A stretch of 64,000 bases of DNA from Asticcacaulis sp. SL142. GTDB taxonomy: Bacteria; Pseudomonadota; Alphaproteobacteria; Caulobacterales; Caulobacteraceae. Below, piece by piece: positions 1 to 8,885 of the stretch (position 1 is its first letter; every line of letters begins with the position of its first letter). Under the pieces are notes generated by a model. That model saw only the letters and a program-made list of their open reading frames with translations. It was not told the DNA's origin and did not search any database. The DNA is taken from the NCBI RefSeq assembly GCF_026625745.1, contig NZ_CP113061.1:372001-436000 (forward strand), in the 5' to 3' direction. The translations under genes were made by a program, and so were the position numbers.

Positions 1-1202
1 CGGCTTTCGACCTGACGCGAGAGCTGCGACAGGGCGATGACCGGGATTTGCAGTTCCTTGGCCAGCGATTTCAGGCCCATGGTGATGGTCGAGACTTCCT
101 GAACACGGTTCATGGTCGCCCCGGTTTCACCCAGCGTTACAAGCTGAAGGTAGTCAACGATCAGGCAGTCAAGGCCCGCCGTGCGTTTCAGCCGACGCGC
201 TCGGGCGGTCAGCTTGGCCAGAGAAATACCGCCGGTGTCATCGATATAGAGCGGAAAAGACGCGATATCCATGGCCGCGTCTTTGAGGCGGGCGAATTCA
301 GATGCATCAATTTCACCTTTGCGCAGGCGGTCGCCGGACACGCCCGACGCATCGGCCAGAAGACGGGTCGCCAACTGATCCGCTGACATTTCAAGCGAAT
401 AAAAAGCCACAACCCCGCCATCGACGGTTTTGCGCTCTCCGTCGGGCTGCATTTCCATGCGGTATTTTTTGGCGACGTTCATGGCGATGTTGGTGGCCAG
501 CGCCGTCTTACCCATCGATGGACGACCCGCCAGAATGATCAGGTCGGATTTGTGCAGGCCGCCGATTTTCTTATCCATATCAATGAGGCCTGTGGATATC
601 CCCGACAGGCCGCCGTCACGGTGGAAGGCTTCTTCGGCATGTTCCAGTGCGCCGGAGACCGCTTCGCCAAAGGTCTTAAAGCCGGTTGAGGAGGTGCCTT
701 TTTCAGCCATGTCATAGAGGCGGGCTTCGGCGGCTTCGATCTGATCGCGGGCGTTTTGTTCGTCGATGGCGGCCTTGGCGATTTCACCGCCCAGACGGAT
801 CAGGTCACGGCGCAGGGCCAGATCATAGATGATGCGGGCATAATCTGAGGCATTGGCTGCCGGTGGGGCGCGATCGACCAGATCGGCCAGATAGCGGATG
901 CCGCCCAGATCCTGAAAAGCCTGATCGTTTTTGAATTTATCAACTAAAACAAGGGGATCGGCCAGGTGCCCGACACGGATATTGTCTTCGATCACCCCAA
1001 ACAGCTTGGCATGAAACGGCTCATAGAAATGCCGACCCTGCAGGCCGTCATAGAGCCGCTCATAGGCCCCGTTGTCGAACATCAGACACCCCAGAAGCGC
1101 CTGTTCGGCATCAAGGTTGTGCGGCATGGTTGAGATCGCGCCGACAGTATCGGCGGACTGATCGATCGGCGGGTAAGCGAGGGCTAAAATATCTGAAGAC
1201 AT
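1..1202 (-). CDS. dnaB: Replicative DNA helicase DnaB (3' end beyond window)
   Basis: About 400 codons are visible; the C-terminus lies outside the left edge. DnaB is the hexameric 5'-3' helicase that unwinds DNA at the fork and contacts primase. The N-terminal helical domain (PHNLDAEQALLGCLM, about residues 27-41) is followed by the RecA-like domain with Walker A GRPSMGKT near residue 225 and the Walker B-type LIVDYLQLV near residue 350. The chosen start is the ATG giving MSSDILALAYPP. The gene lies downstream of rpsF-rpsR-rplI on the same strand, a common alphaproteobacterial order. A terminator sits between rplI and dnaB, so dnaB probably has its own promoter in the 1203-1345 gap. Confidence 0.95.
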   Translation of the reverse strand, partial: MSSDILALAYPPIDQSADTVGAISTMPHNLDAEQALLGCLMFDNGAYERLYDGLQGRHFYEPFHAKLFGVIEDNIRVGHLADPLVLVDKFKNDQAFQDLGGIRYLADLVDRAPPAANASDYARIIYDLALRRDLIRLGGEIAKAAIDEQNARDQIEAAEARLYDMAEKGTSSTGFKTFGEAVSGALEHAEEAFHRDGGLSGISTGLIDMDKKIGGLHKSDLIILAGRPSMGKTALATNIAMNVAKKYRMEMQPDGERKTVDGGVVAFYSLEMSADQLATRLLADASGVSGDRLRKGEIDASEFARLKDAAMDIASFPLYIDDTGGISLAKLTARARRLKRTAGLDCLIVDYLQLVTLGETGATMNRVQEVSTITMGLKSLAKELQIPVIALSQLSRQVES

Positions 1203-1345
1203 GGTACGCATCTAACTGGGGGTGGCCTGCACCGGCATTAACTTTTTGAGACGATAGCACCCCCATCCACCGGGCGACTTTCCACAGCCTGTTAGTCATG
1301 GGGATAAGCGTCGATTCGATTTTGCTGCGGATTTTGTCCCAGAAT

Positions 1346-1380
1346 ATAAAAAACCCCTGAAACCGCAAGGCTTCAGGGGT
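1346..1380 (-). terminator. Rho-independent terminator after rplI
   Basis: On the minus strand a 9-bp stem (ACCCCTGAA paired with TTCAGGGGT) closes a short loop and is followed by a run of T. It lies just past the rplI stop and separates the ribosomal-protein operon from dnaB. Confidence 0.85.
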
Positions 1381-1406
1381 GATTTAGTACGTCTTAGACC
1401 TAAGAC

Positions 1407-1994
1407 TTAAGCGTCGTAATCGGCGTCGGCACCAGCCTGACCGGCACCGCCTTCGATCATGTCGGCCGCAGCGGCTTCATCAGCCAGACGGTCTTCTTCA
1501 AATTGCGCAGCGATGACGTTTTCGCCAGCGGCCTGACGCTCGGCCTCATCAGCCGAACGCGCAATATTGACGGTGACGGTGATCGACACTTCGGAGTGCA
1601 GGCGCACCTTGATCGCATGGATACCCAGAGTCTTGATCGGGGTATCGAGGCTGATCTGGCTGCGCTCGACCTTACCGCCGTTTTCGGCGATGGCATCAGC
1701 CACGTCGCGGGCGGTGACCGAACCATAAAGCTGACCGGTTTCGCCAGCCTGACGGATCAGGATGTATTGCGAACCATCAAGCTCAGAGCCTTGCTTTTCA
1801 GCAGCGGCCTTGGCAGCGGCGTTACGGGCAACGATCTGTTCCTTTTGGGCCTCAAAGACCTTCAGGTTGGCAGAGGTGGCGCGCAGAGCCTTGTGGCGGG
1901 GGAGGAGGAAGTTACGGGCAAAACCGTCCTTAACGGCGACAACGTCACCGATATGGCCAAGGTTTTCAACGCGTTCCAGCAGAACTACTTTCAT
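1407..1994 (-). CDS. rplI: 50S ribosomal protein L9
   Basis: L9 binds domain V of 23S rRNA and spans from the L1-stalk base outward. The protein begins with the L9 signature (MKVVLLERVENLGHIGDVV...KDGFARNFLLP), then has the long connecting helix (residues about 40-75) and the C-terminal domain. At 195 aa it is longer than the roughly 150 aa of E. coli L9. The extra length is an acidic, alanine- and glycine-rich tail (about residues 160-195), as seen in other alphaproteobacteria. It is third in the rpsF-rpsR-rplI operon, 12 bp behind rpsR. Confidence 0.97.
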   Translation of the reverse strand: MKVVLLERVENLGHIGDVVAVKDGFARNFLLPRHKALRATSANLKVFEAQKEQIVARNAAAKAAAEKQGSELDGSQYILIRQAGETGQLYGSVTARDVADAIAENGGKVERSQISLDTPIKTLGIHAIKVRLHSEVSITVTVNIARSADEAERQAAGENVIAAQFEEDRLADEAAAADMIEGGAGQAGADADYDA

Positions 1995-2006
1995 GTGGGG
2001 CGCTCC

Positions 2007-2282
2007 TTACTTCACAACGTAGGGCAGCAGGGCAAGGAAGCGGGCGCGCTTGATGGCCTTGGCCAGTTCACGTTGCTTCTTTTGCGATACCGCGGTGATA
2101 CGCGAAGGGACGATCTTGCCACGCTCAGAGATATAGCGTTGCATCAGCTTAACGTCTTTGTAGTCGATCTTCGGCGCGTTTTCACCCGAGAACGGGCAAA
2201 CCTTGCGGCGGCGGAAGAACGGACGGCGGGCCGGAGCGTTGCCGACGGGCGTGCCGATAGTTGGGTTGGTATCATCAGACAT
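2007..2282 (-). CDS. rpsR: 30S ribosomal protein S18
   Basis: S18 pairs with S6 on the 30S platform. The 91-aa protein carries the typical core: CPFSGENAP, the segment from [19 protein letters not shown], and the basic [20 protein letters not shown]. The N-terminal 20 residues are a low-complexity extension. It lies between rpsF (13-bp gap) and rplI (12-bp gap), so it is co-transcribed with both. Confidence 0.97.
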   Translation of the reverse strand: MSDDTNPTIGTPVGNAPARRPFFRRRKVCPFSGENAPKIDYKDVKLMQRYISERGKIVPSRITAVSQKKQRELAKAIKRARFLALLPYVVK

Positions 2283-2295
2283 CTGTCAAGCTCCC

Positions 2296-2676
2296 TTATT
2301 CTGCGAATTCGCCGGCCGGGGCGCGGTCAGAACGCTCAGGGCGCTCCGGACGGTCACGACGGGACAGGACGGGCGACAGTTCGAGGTCAAGTTCCTCGAC
2401 GCGAATGGTCAGGAAGCGGATGACGTCTTCGTTGATCGACAACTGACGTTCCATTTCCTTGACGGCAGGCGCCGGTGCGTCGATCGCCAGCAGCGAGTAA
2501 TGCGCTTTGCGGTTCTTTTTGACGCGGTAGGTCAGGTTGCGAAGACCCCAGTATTCGATCTTAGCGACGGAACCGCCACCTTCTTCGATAAAAGCTTTCA
2601 GGGTGTCGTTGAGAGCTTCCGCCTGCTGAGGCGAAATATCTTGTCGTGCCATGACGACATGTTCGTAATAGGCCAT
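2296..2676 (-). CDS. rpsF: 30S ribosomal protein S6
   Basis: S6 forms the heterodimer with S18 that binds helix 22-23 of 16S rRNA. The first 95 residues are a clear S6 fold ([15 protein letters not shown] start, then [17 protein letters not shown] and [21 protein letters not shown]). The last 30 residues are a basic/acidic tail ([13 protein letters not shown]). An AGAGGA ribosome-binding site precedes the ATG. First gene of rpsF-rpsR-rplI, with a structured leader upstream that probably feeds back on S6:S18. Confidence 0.97.
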   Translation of the reverse strand: MAYYEHVVMARQDISPQQAEALNDTLKAFIEEGGGSVAKIEYWGLRNLTYRVKKNRKAHYSLLAIDAPAPAVKEMERQLSINEDVIRFLTIRVEELDLELSPVLSRRDRPERPERSDRAPAGEFAE

Positions 2677-2696
2677 ATCTATCCTCTTCCGTAGGG

Positions 2697-2740
2697 GCGA
2701 GGGGTGGCACGCAGGGCGGACGGAAGGTTCCGCCCCTCGC
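2697..2740 (-). promoter_or_regulatory. Putative S6:S18 autoregulatory leader hairpin upstream of rpsF
   Basis: Between about 20 and 65 nt upstream of the rpsF start, the minus-strand transcript can form a perfect 8-bp stem (GCGAGGGG with CCCCTCGC). Inside it lies a second small hairpin (CGGAA-CC-TTCCG) plus unpaired G/C-rich sequence. S6:S18 leaders that mimic the h22 binding site are known upstream of rpsF in many bacteria. I see the stem and position directly; assigning it to that RNA family is inference. Confidence 0.5.
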
Positions 2741-2828
2741 GACGGTTCATAGCCGCATACGGCTTATGACCACCTCTCAGGGAGCGCGGGCTTTACTGCA
2801 TAAGGCTCGGTTTGGCAAGGTAAAACCT

Positions 2829-2851
2829 CCAAACTCAAATTTTGAGTTTGG
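2829..2851. repeat. Perfect 11-bp-arm palindrome between peroxiredoxin and rpsF genes
   Basis: CCAAACTCAAA and TTTGAGTTTGG flank a single T. The element lies 55 bp past the stop of the exported peroxiredoxin and upstream of the rpsF leader. Only a short pyrimidine run follows on the minus strand, so it could be a weak terminator or an operator-like site. Confidence 0.5.
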
Positions 2852-2905
2852 CAAGGGCGACCGCCCGCCGCCGCCTTTGCAGCGAAACTGACTTAAAACA
2901 ACCGC

Positions 2906-3442
2906 TTATTTTTTCAGTTTCTGAGCGGCTTCCAGCATCTTCATCGGATGGGATACACCGTCACCGGCTTGGTGTACGGCGGCTACCTTATGATCGGGGG
3001 TAATCAGATAGGACACGCGCGCCGCCATATTCACGGCCGCCATCTTAGTATCATAGGCCTTGGCAACCTTGGCGTCCGTGTCTGCCGCGACCGGGAATTT
3101 GCCCTGACAGTCAGCCTTGGAAAACTCGGTCACTTTCTGGATGGTGTCGGTAGACACGCCGAGTACCGTGACATTGAGCGCTTTGAACTTCGCCATATTG
3201 TCGGCAAAGGTGCGCGCTTCCAGTGAGCAAGTGCCGGTAAAGGCCTTGGGGTAGAAATAGACCACCACGGGGCCTTTTTTCAGGTGGTCTTTCAGGGAGA
3301 ACGCGCTGACCTTACCGTTTGTAGCGGTTTGCAGCTTGAAGTCAGGCGCTTTGTCGCCCGCCTTAAGGGCCGCTAAAGCCGGTGAGGCTGAGGCCGCGGC
3401 GATAAGGATCGCTATCAGGGCAGCGGGGCGCAATTTGGACAT
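2906..3442 (-). CDS. Exported peroxiredoxin (AhpC/TSA-Bcp type)
   Basis: 178 aa with a Sec signal peptide (about residues 1-24, hydrophobic stretch ending SPALA). The thioredoxin-fold peroxiredoxin domain has the peroxidatic motif PKAFTGTC (PxxxTxxC, Cys near residue 76). A second Cys lies near residue 115 (KADCQGKFP). It should reduce hydroperoxides in the periplasm; which thiol system recycles it cannot be seen here. A GAGGAG ribosome-binding site precedes the ATG. Stand-alone minus-strand gene. A second, cytoplasmic family member (bcp) lies near the right end of the window. Confidence 0.9.
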   Translation of the reverse strand: MSKLRPAALIAILIAAASASPALAALKAGDKAPDFKLQTATNGKVSAFSLKDHLKKGPVVVYFYPKAFTGTCSLEARTFADNMAKFKALNVTVLGVSTDTIQKVTEFSKADCQGKFPVAADTDAKVAKAYDTKMAAVNMAARVSYLITPDHKVAAVHQAGDGVSHPMKMLEAAQKLKK

Positions 3443-3548
3443 GGAAAACTCCTCATGAGGTCGTCTGACAATAATAAATACGTTGCCGACGACATTTGGG
3501 TTACATTTAATCGCAATTTTGAAGTTTCAGATAGCTTTTTATCAGCGC

Positions 3549-4187
3549 TTATCTGGCTGTGGAAAATGCCAGCCAGATGGCGGTCACCGCCAGCAAGCCT
3601 GACAGGGCGCGCCGGATTTTTACCATACGGGCCTCATTGGCGAGGAACGATCCGGCCTGTGTGCCGGTAATGACGATGACCGCATGGATAGCTGTGGCGA
3701 TGGCCACATAGATCAGTGTCAGGGTGAGGCTTTGCGGCAAGGTTTCGCGGCCGGGATCAATAAACTGGGGCAGGGTCGCTATATAAAAGACGGCGGCCTT
3801 GGGGTTAAGCAGGTTGGTGATCAGACCACGCCGGAAATAGGTCGCTCCGGTGGATTTGGTATCGGTAATATGCGGCGAGGTCTCATTCGCTGAGCGCCAT
3901 CCGTCCCATGCCAGCCATAAGAGATAAAGAACGCCGGCCCAGCGCAGGGCCTGATATGCGCTGTCGTTCGACTGGATAAACACCGCAAGCCCCGTCGCCG
4001 CCAACAGACCGGCCAGCAACAGACCCAAAGCTATGCCAAAGATCAACGCAAACCCTGCGGCCCGCCCGCGCGACAGAGCGGTTATGGCTATGTAGCCCAT
4101 GTTCGGCCCTGGGGTCAGTTCAATCAAAAGGGCGGTAAACGCAAAGGCGGCAAGGTTCAGCATCGGTGTATCCGTAAGATGCGGCAC
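3549..4187 (-). CDS. LysE/RhtB family amino-acid exporter
   Basis: 212 aa, highly hydrophobic, about six membrane segments. The family motif ELTPGPNMGYIA sits after the first helix, and RGLITNLLNPKAAVFYIATLPQFI lies mid-protein, both hallmarks of LysE/RhtB transporters that export amino acids or homoserine lactones. The substrate cannot be told from sequence. It is divergent from fabD across a 122-bp gap that must hold both promoters. Confidence 0.88.
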   Translation of the reverse strand: MPHLTDTPMLNLAAFAFTALLIELTPGPNMGYIAITALSRGRAAGFALIFGIALGLLLAGLLAATGLAVFIQSNDSAYQALRWAGVLYLLWLAWDGWRSANETSPHITDTKSTGATYFRRGLITNLLNPKAAVFYIATLPQFIDPGRETLPQSLTLTLIYVAIATAIHAVIVITGTQAGSFLANEARMVKIRRALSGLLAVTAIWLAFSTAR

Positions 4188-4309
4188 TATGTCCCGAAAC
4201 CGCCATTTGGGAAAGCCGATGTGTGGGTTTGCCTTTTTGCTTGCTCCGTCCGTTTATTTGACCTAACCCAAGGCCCCACAAACAGACTCTAAAACGGGCC
4301 TTATTATTC

Positions 4310-5251
4310 ATGACACTTGCCTTTGTATTTCCCGGTCAGGGCAGCCAGACCGTCGGCATGGGATCAGATCTTGCCGATAACTTTCAGGCCGCGCGCGAGG
4401 TTTTCGCTGAGGTCGATGACGCTTTGGGGCAAAAGCTGTCCCAATTGATGCGTGAAGGGCCTGAAAGCGATCTGACCCTGACCGAAAATGCCCAGCCAGC
4501 CCTGATGGCTGTCTCTATGGCGGTGGTGCGCGTGCTGAAAGCTGATTTTGGCGTGGATATTTCCAAGGCCGCGTTCGTGGCGGGGCACTCTTTGGGCGAA
4601 TATTCGGCCCTTGCCGCAGCAGAGGCCTTTAGCCTGACCGATGCGGCCCGTCTTTTGAAGCTGCGCGGTCAGGCCATGCAGCGTGCCGTGCCGGTCGGCG
4701 TCGGGGCCATGGCGGCTTTGATCGGCAAGGCTGATCTCGAACTGGCTGAAGCGGCCTGTCAGGCCGGATCGTCGGCGGGCGTGGTGGTGGTCGCCAATGA
4801 CAACAATGCCGGTCAGATTGTGATATCGGGTGCCAAGGCGGCTGTGGAACTGGCCATCGAAAAAGCCAAGGAACTGGGCGCCAAGGCGATGCTGCTCAAT
4901 GTGTCGGCACCATTCCATTGTCCGCTGATGCAACCGGCTGCCGATGAAATGCAGATAGCACTTGGCAAGGTCACGATCGTGCAACCAAAATCGACTCTGG
5001 TCGCCAATGTCACCGCCCGCCCGGTCAGCGATGTGGCACAGATCGCACCTTTGCTGGTTGAGCAGGTTACGGGCCGGGTGCGCTGGCGCGAAAGCGTACA
5101 GTGGCTGGCTGGTGAGGGGGCGGTGACGCAGTTTGCGGAACTGGGCGCAGGCAAGGTTTTGACCGGCATGATTAAGCGCATTGCCCCTGACGCGACCGCC
5201 GTAGCGCTCAACACTGCTGCCGATTTTGAAGCCTTTGCGGCTTCGCTTTAA
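4310..5251 (+). CDS. fabD: Malonyl-CoA:ACP transacylase
   Basis: FabD moves the malonyl group from malonyl-CoA to holo-ACP, supplying the extender unit for type II fatty-acid synthesis. 313 aa. Visible are the N-terminal PGQGSQTVGMG, the nucleophile elbow GHSLGEYSA (Ser near 95) and SAPFHCPLM with the catalytic His near 203. First gene of fabD-fabG-acpP-fabF. The ribosome-binding site before the ATG is weak. Confidence 0.97.
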   Translation: MTLAFVFPGQGSQTVGMGSDLADNFQAAREVFAEVDDALGQKLSQLMREGPESDLTLTENAQPALMAVSMAVVRVLKADFGVDISKAAFVAGHSLGEYSALAAAEAFSLTDAARLLKLRGQAMQRAVPVGVGAMAALIGKADLELAEAACQAGSSAGVVVVANDNNAGQIVISGAKAAVELAIEKAKELGAKAMLLNVSAPFHCPLMQPAADEMQIALGKVTIVQPKSTLVANVTARPVSDVAQIAPLLVEQVTGRVRWRESVQWLAGEGAVTQFAELGAGKVLTGMIKRIAPDATAVALNTAADFEAFAASL

Positions 5252-5269
5252 AATTTTGTGAGGAACCGC

Positions 5270-6010
5270 ATGTTTGATCTGTCTAACAAAACCGCGCTGG
5301 TCACCGGCGCTACGGGCGGCCTTGGGGCCTCAATTGCTAAAGCTTTGCATAGCCAGGGCGCTAATGTGGTGCTGTCCGGCACCCGTGAGGCCGTTTTGCA
5401 GGAACTGGCGTCTGAACTGGACGAGCGCGCCTTTGTGGCGGCGTGCAATCTGTCTGATTCTGCCGAAGTTGATGGCCTGATGGCCAAGGCCGAAGCGGCC
5501 GCCGGAGCACCGGTCGATATACTGATCTCCAATGCCGGTCTGACGCGCGATGGCCTGTTGATGCGCATGAAGGACGAGGACTGGGAGACGGTTATAAAGG
5601 TGAACCTGGAAGCCTATTTCCGTCTGTCGCGTTCGGCCATGAAGGGCATGATGAAGCGCCGCTTTGGCCGTATCATCGGCATTGCCTCGGTGGTGGGCGT
5701 GACCGGCAATCCGGGCCAAGCCAACTATGCGGCGTCCAAGGCCGGTATGATCGGCTTTTCCAAGGCCTTGGCTCAGGAAGTGGCTTCGCGTAATATTACG
5801 GTCAATACGGTCGCCCCTGGCTTTATCGCCTCTCCGATGACGGATGTTTTGAATGACACGCAGCGCGACGCGATTCTGACCAAAATTCCCGCCGGAAAGC
5901 TGGGCGAGGGCAGCGATATTGCCGCGGCCTGCGTCTATCTGGCCAGTGAGGAGGCCGGTTACGTCACCGGCCAGACCCTGCACGTCAACGGCGGTATGGC
6001 GATGATTTAG
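5270..6010 (+). CDS. fabG: 3-oxoacyl-[ACP] reductase
   Basis: NADPH-dependent reduction of 3-oxoacyl-ACP. SDR fold: cofactor motif TGATGGLG (residues about 12-19), SNAG near 87, and the YAASK active site with the preceding Ser (ASVVGVTG). The start is the ATG at 5270 (MFDLSNKTALVTG), because a GTGAGGA ribosome-binding site sits 6 bp upstream. A GTG four codons earlier is part of that site. It lies 18 bp behind fabD. 246 aa, normal for the family. Confidence 0.97.
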   Translation: MFDLSNKTALVTGATGGLGASIAKALHSQGANVVLSGTREAVLQELASELDERAFVAACNLSDSAEVDGLMAKAEAAAGAPVDILISNAGLTRDGLLMRMKDEDWETVIKVNLEAYFRLSRSAMKGMMKRRFGRIIGIASVVGVTGNPGQANYAASKAGMIGFSKALAQEVASRNITVNTVAPGFIASPMTDVLNDTQRDAILTKIPAGKLGEGSDIAAACVYLASEEAGYVTGQTLHVNGGMAMI

Positions 6011-6057
6011 GCGGTGTTTAACCGCCTATTTCATCAAAAGCTTTTGCATGGCAAAAG
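6010..6057 (+). terminator. Two hairpins after fabG
   Basis: GGCGGT-GTTTA-ACCGCC at 6010-6026 overlaps the fabG stop codon's last base. A second hairpin, CTTTTGC-ATG-GCAAAAG, follows at 6041-6057. Neither has a long T run, so termination may be partial or processing-related. They separate fabG from the independently promoted acpP. Confidence 0.45.
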
Positions 6058-6086
6058 AGTGTGGTAGGCAGCGCAGTTAAATTTGC

Positions 6087-6116
6087 TTGAATCCTTACCC
6101 CATGTATGGCTACAAG
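6087..6116 (+). promoter_or_regulatory. Candidate housekeeping promoter for acpP
   Basis: TTGAAT, a 16-bp spacer, then GCTACAAG resemble the Caulobacter housekeeping pattern TTGACG / GCTANAWC. They lie 75 bp upstream of the acpP start in an otherwise non-coding gap. Pattern-based call only. Confidence 0.4.
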
Positions 6117-6190
6117 CAACGCCTAGAATCTTAGTTAAGTTTCTGAAAGGGCCCCCGCGGCCAAGTTTTTAAACCTCTAGAGGGCCTAAA

Positions 6191-6430
6191 ATGTCTGAAG
6201 TTCTTGAACGTGTTCGTAAGATCGTAATCGACCATCTGGATGCCGATCCGGACAAGGTCACGGATAAGGCGAGCTTTATCGACGATCTGGAAGCCGACAG
6301 CCTCGACATCGTCGAGCTGGTCATGGCTTTCGAAGAAGAGTTCGACATCGAAATTCCTGACGATTCCGCTGAGCACATCCTTACGGTCGGTGATGCGGTG
6401 AGCTATATTCAGGAAAAGCTCTCCGCTTAA
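6191..6430 (+). CDS. acpP: Acyl carrier protein
   Basis: 79-aa acidic four-helix protein that carries acyl chains on 4'-phosphopantetheine. The attachment Ser is in the DSL motif of [16 protein letters not shown] (Ser near residue 38). Length and charge are typical. It stands between fabG and fabF with its own probable promoter, in keeping with the high ACP level cells need. The 180-bp upstream gap contains hairpins and a promoter candidate. Confidence 0.98.
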   Translation: MSEVLERVRKIVIDHLDADPDKVTDKASFIDDLEADSLDIVELVMAFEEEFDIEIPDDSAEHILTVGDAVSYIQEKLSA

Positions 6431-6526
6431 TCCTGTTAAGGTGAAATAGGGCGCGGCTCTGCTTAGGTGCAGGGCCGCGTCATGTCTATCGGGCATGGCT
6501 TTGCCCAAAGTTCTAAGGATACGCAT

Positions 6527-7810
6527 ATGGCTCGTCGCGTCGTGATTACTGGCGTTGGTCTGTTGACCCCGCTGGGGCATGGGACCGAAATTTCGTGGAA
6601 GCGTCTGCTGGAAGGCAAATCCGGCGCAGGCCCGATCACCGCTTTTGATACGACCGATTATGCCTGCACTGTCGCCTGTGAAATACCTACCGTAGATGGT
6701 CGCGGTGGTGGTGGCCCGGACATCGAAGGCTCTTTTGATGCCTCGAAAGTCCTGTCCAACAAAGAGCGCCGCAAGGTTGACGATTTTATCCTGTATGCGA
6801 TTGCCGCCGCCGATGAAGCGCTGAGCGATGCCAACTGGCACCCTGAAACCGAAGAGGATCAGGTCCGCACCGGCGTGATGATCGGCTCCGGCATTGGGGG
6901 GCTGGGCGTTATCGCCGCCACCGCGCTGGAGCTTAAGGAAAAAGGCCCCAAGCGGATTTCGCCGTTCTTTATTCCGTCATCCCTGATCAATCTGGCGTCG
7001 GGGCAGGTGTCGATCCGTTACGGCCTTAAGGGGCCGAACCATTCGGTCGTCACGGCCTGCGCCACGGGTGCCCATGCCATTGGTGATGCGGCCCGACTTA
7101 TCAAATATGGCGATGCCGATGTCATGGTGGCCGGTGGCGCTGAATCGGCCATTGTGCCGGTGGGCATTGCCGGTTTCATTGCCTGCCGCGCTCTGTGTAC
7201 CGCCTTTAACGATGCGCCGGAAAAGGCCTCGCGTCCCTATGACAAAGACCGCGATGGCTTTGTGATGGGGGAGGGCGCGGGTATTCTGGTGCTCGAAGAA
7301 TATGAACATGCTAAGGCGCGCGGTGCCAAGATCTATGCCGAGGTGTTGGGCTATGGCCTTTCGGGCGACGCCTATCACATCACCGCCCCGTCCGAAGATG
7401 GTGATGGCGGTTTCCGGGCCATGTCCCTGGCACTCAAAGATGCGGGAATTTCAGCTACCGAAATCGACTATGTCAATTCGCACGGCACATCGACTATGGC
7501 TGATGGCATTGAGTTGAAAGCGATCGAGAAATTCCTGGGTGAACGCGCGGCCACGGGCACTGTGTCGTCGACCAAATCAGCGATCGGCCACCTGTTGGGT
7601 GCTGCCGGTGCGGTCGAGGCCGCGTTCTGTGCGCTGGCCATCCGCGATCAGATCGCCCCGCCGACCATCAACCTCGACAATCCGGATGTTGAAACCCCCA
7701 TCGATCTGGTGCCCAATAAGGCCAAGCCTATGAAGATCGATAAGGTTATGTCAAACTCCTTTGGATTCGGGGGCACTAACGCCGCGCTCATTCTGGGTAA
7801 GGTCGACTAA
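6527..7810 (+). CDS. fabF: 3-oxoacyl-[ACP] synthase II
   Basis: Condenses malonyl-ACP with acyl-ACP during chain elongation. The Cys-His-His triad is intact: CATGAHAIG (Cys near 175), NSHGTST (His near 315) and KSAIGHLLGAAG (His near 350). The C-terminal NSFGFGGTNAALIL is present. The start is the ATG at 6527 (MARRVVITGVG), with AAGGA 8 bp upstream. An in-frame ATG 20 codons earlier has no ribosome-binding site and adds no conserved sequence. 427 aa. Confidence 0.97.
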   Translation: MARRVVITGVGLLTPLGHGTEISWKRLLEGKSGAGPITAFDTTDYACTVACEIPTVDGRGGGGPDIEGSFDASKVLSNKERRKVDDFILYAIAAADEALSDANWHPETEEDQVRTGVMIGSGIGGLGVIAATALELKEKGPKRISPFFIPSSLINLASGQVSIRYGLKGPNHSVVTACATGAHAIGDAARLIKYGDADVMVAGGAESAIVPVGIAGFIACRALCTAFNDAPEKASRPYDKDRDGFVMGEGAGILVLEEYEHAKARGAKIYAEVLGYGLSGDAYHITAPSEDGDGGFRAMSLALKDAGISATEIDYVNSHGTSTMADGIELKAIEKFLGERAATGTVSSTKSAIGHLLGAAGAVEAAFCALAIRDQIAPPTINLDNPDVETPIDLVPNKAKPMKIDKVMSNSFGFGGTNAALILGKVD

Positions 7811-7812
7811 CC

Positions 7813-8871
7813 ATGACGAAAAAAGGCAGGCCGGCCAAACCGCGTAAGACCAAGCGTTTGATTGCGCCGGTTGCGGGCCTGTTGTCGGGTTTGTTTCTGC
7901 TGTTTCTGGCCGTGCTGCTGGGCGTCTATGCTCAGGCGTTCGGGCCGGGACCGGTGGCGCGTGACAATGCTGAGCTGACCTCGGTGTCGCTCAAGCAGGG
8001 TATGGGCGTTATCGCCATTGCCAAAACGCTCAAAAGTGCGGGCGTTATCCGCTCCGAGACGGCCTTTCGTCTGGCCGCCAAGGTCAGCGGCCGCGATAAT
8101 GCCATGCGCGCGGGCACCTATGAATTTGACAGCCGCCAGCCCTTGTTCAGTGTCCTGAAACAGATTCAGGACGGCAAGGTCGTGCAGCACTTCGTCACCA
8201 TCCCCGAAGGCCGCACCTCGGCTCAGGCCGTGCGGATTCTCATGGCGGTTGAGGCGTTGAAAGGCGATGTCGACATCCCGCCCGAAGGTTCAATCTTGCC
8301 GGAGACCTATCAGTATGAACCCGGTGAAACCCGTCAGGCCGTGCTTGACCGGATGCTGGATGCGGGCCGTAAAACTTTGAACGATCTGTGGGCCAAGCGT
8401 CAGTCGGGCCTGCCGATCAATACACCTGAAGAAGCGCTGATACTGGCGTCTGTGGTCGAAAAAGAAACCGGTATTGCGACTGAGCGCCCGCGCGTCGCCG
8501 CTGTTTTTGTCAATCGTCTGCGCAAAGGTATGCGGCTGGAGTCTGATCCGACCGTGGTTTACGGCGTCTCCAAAGGTGAACCGCTGGGCAGAGGTCTGCG
8601 CCGCTCGGAACTGGATACGGCGACACCGTGGAACACCTATCTGATTTCGCGTCTGCCGATCACGCCGATTGCCAATCCGGGCAAAGCATCTATTGAGGCC
8701 GTGCTTAATCCGGCTCAGACCAATGATATATTCTTTGTCGCCGATGGCACGGGCGGGCATGTGTTTGCCGAAACCTATGATCAGCATCTGGTCAATGTCG
8801 CCAACTGGCGCAAGATCGAGAACCAGCCGCGCGATTCCGCCGTTACGGCCCTGAGCAGCAAAGCCAACTAA
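7813..8871 (+). CDS. mltG: Endolytic murein transglycosylase MltG
   Basis: Cleaves nascent glycan strands in the inner membrane and so sets strand length. 352 aa: basic cytoplasmic start, one membrane helix (about residues 20-42), LysM-like region, then the YceG catalytic domain. The catalytic Glu lies in ASVVEKETG (about residue 217), and the conserved LESDPTVVYG and TPWNTYLISRLPITPIANPG follow. It begins 2 bp after the fabF stop; fabF-mltG linkage is common in proteobacteria. Confidence 0.95.
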   Translation: MTKKGRPAKPRKTKRLIAPVAGLLSGLFLLFLAVLLGVYAQAFGPGPVARDNAELTSVSLKQGMGVIAIAKTLKSAGVIRSETAFRLAAKVSGRDNAMRAGTYEFDSRQPLFSVLKQIQDGKVVQHFVTIPEGRTSAQAVRILMAVEALKGDVDIPPEGSILPETYQYEPGETRQAVLDRMLDAGRKTLNDLWAKRQSGLPINTPEEALILASVVEKETGIATERPRVAAVFVNRLRKGMRLESDPTVVYGVSKGEPLGRGLRRSELDTATPWNTYLISRLPITPIANPGKASIEAVLNPAQTNDIFFVADGTGGHVFAETYDQHLVNVANWRKIENQPRDSAVTALSSKAN

Positions 8872-8885
8872 AAAGGATTTTGCGC

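Noticed and set aside
1267-1305. DnaA boxes in front of dnaB (TTATCCCCA and CTTTCCACA)
   Set aside because: They match the consensus at only 8 and 7 of 9 positions, not enough in this base composition.
1503-2423. Long open frame on the plus strand opposite rplI and rpsR
   Set aside because: It is antisense to highly conserved ribosomal-protein genes, has no recognisable domain, and arises from codon bias in GC-rich DNA.
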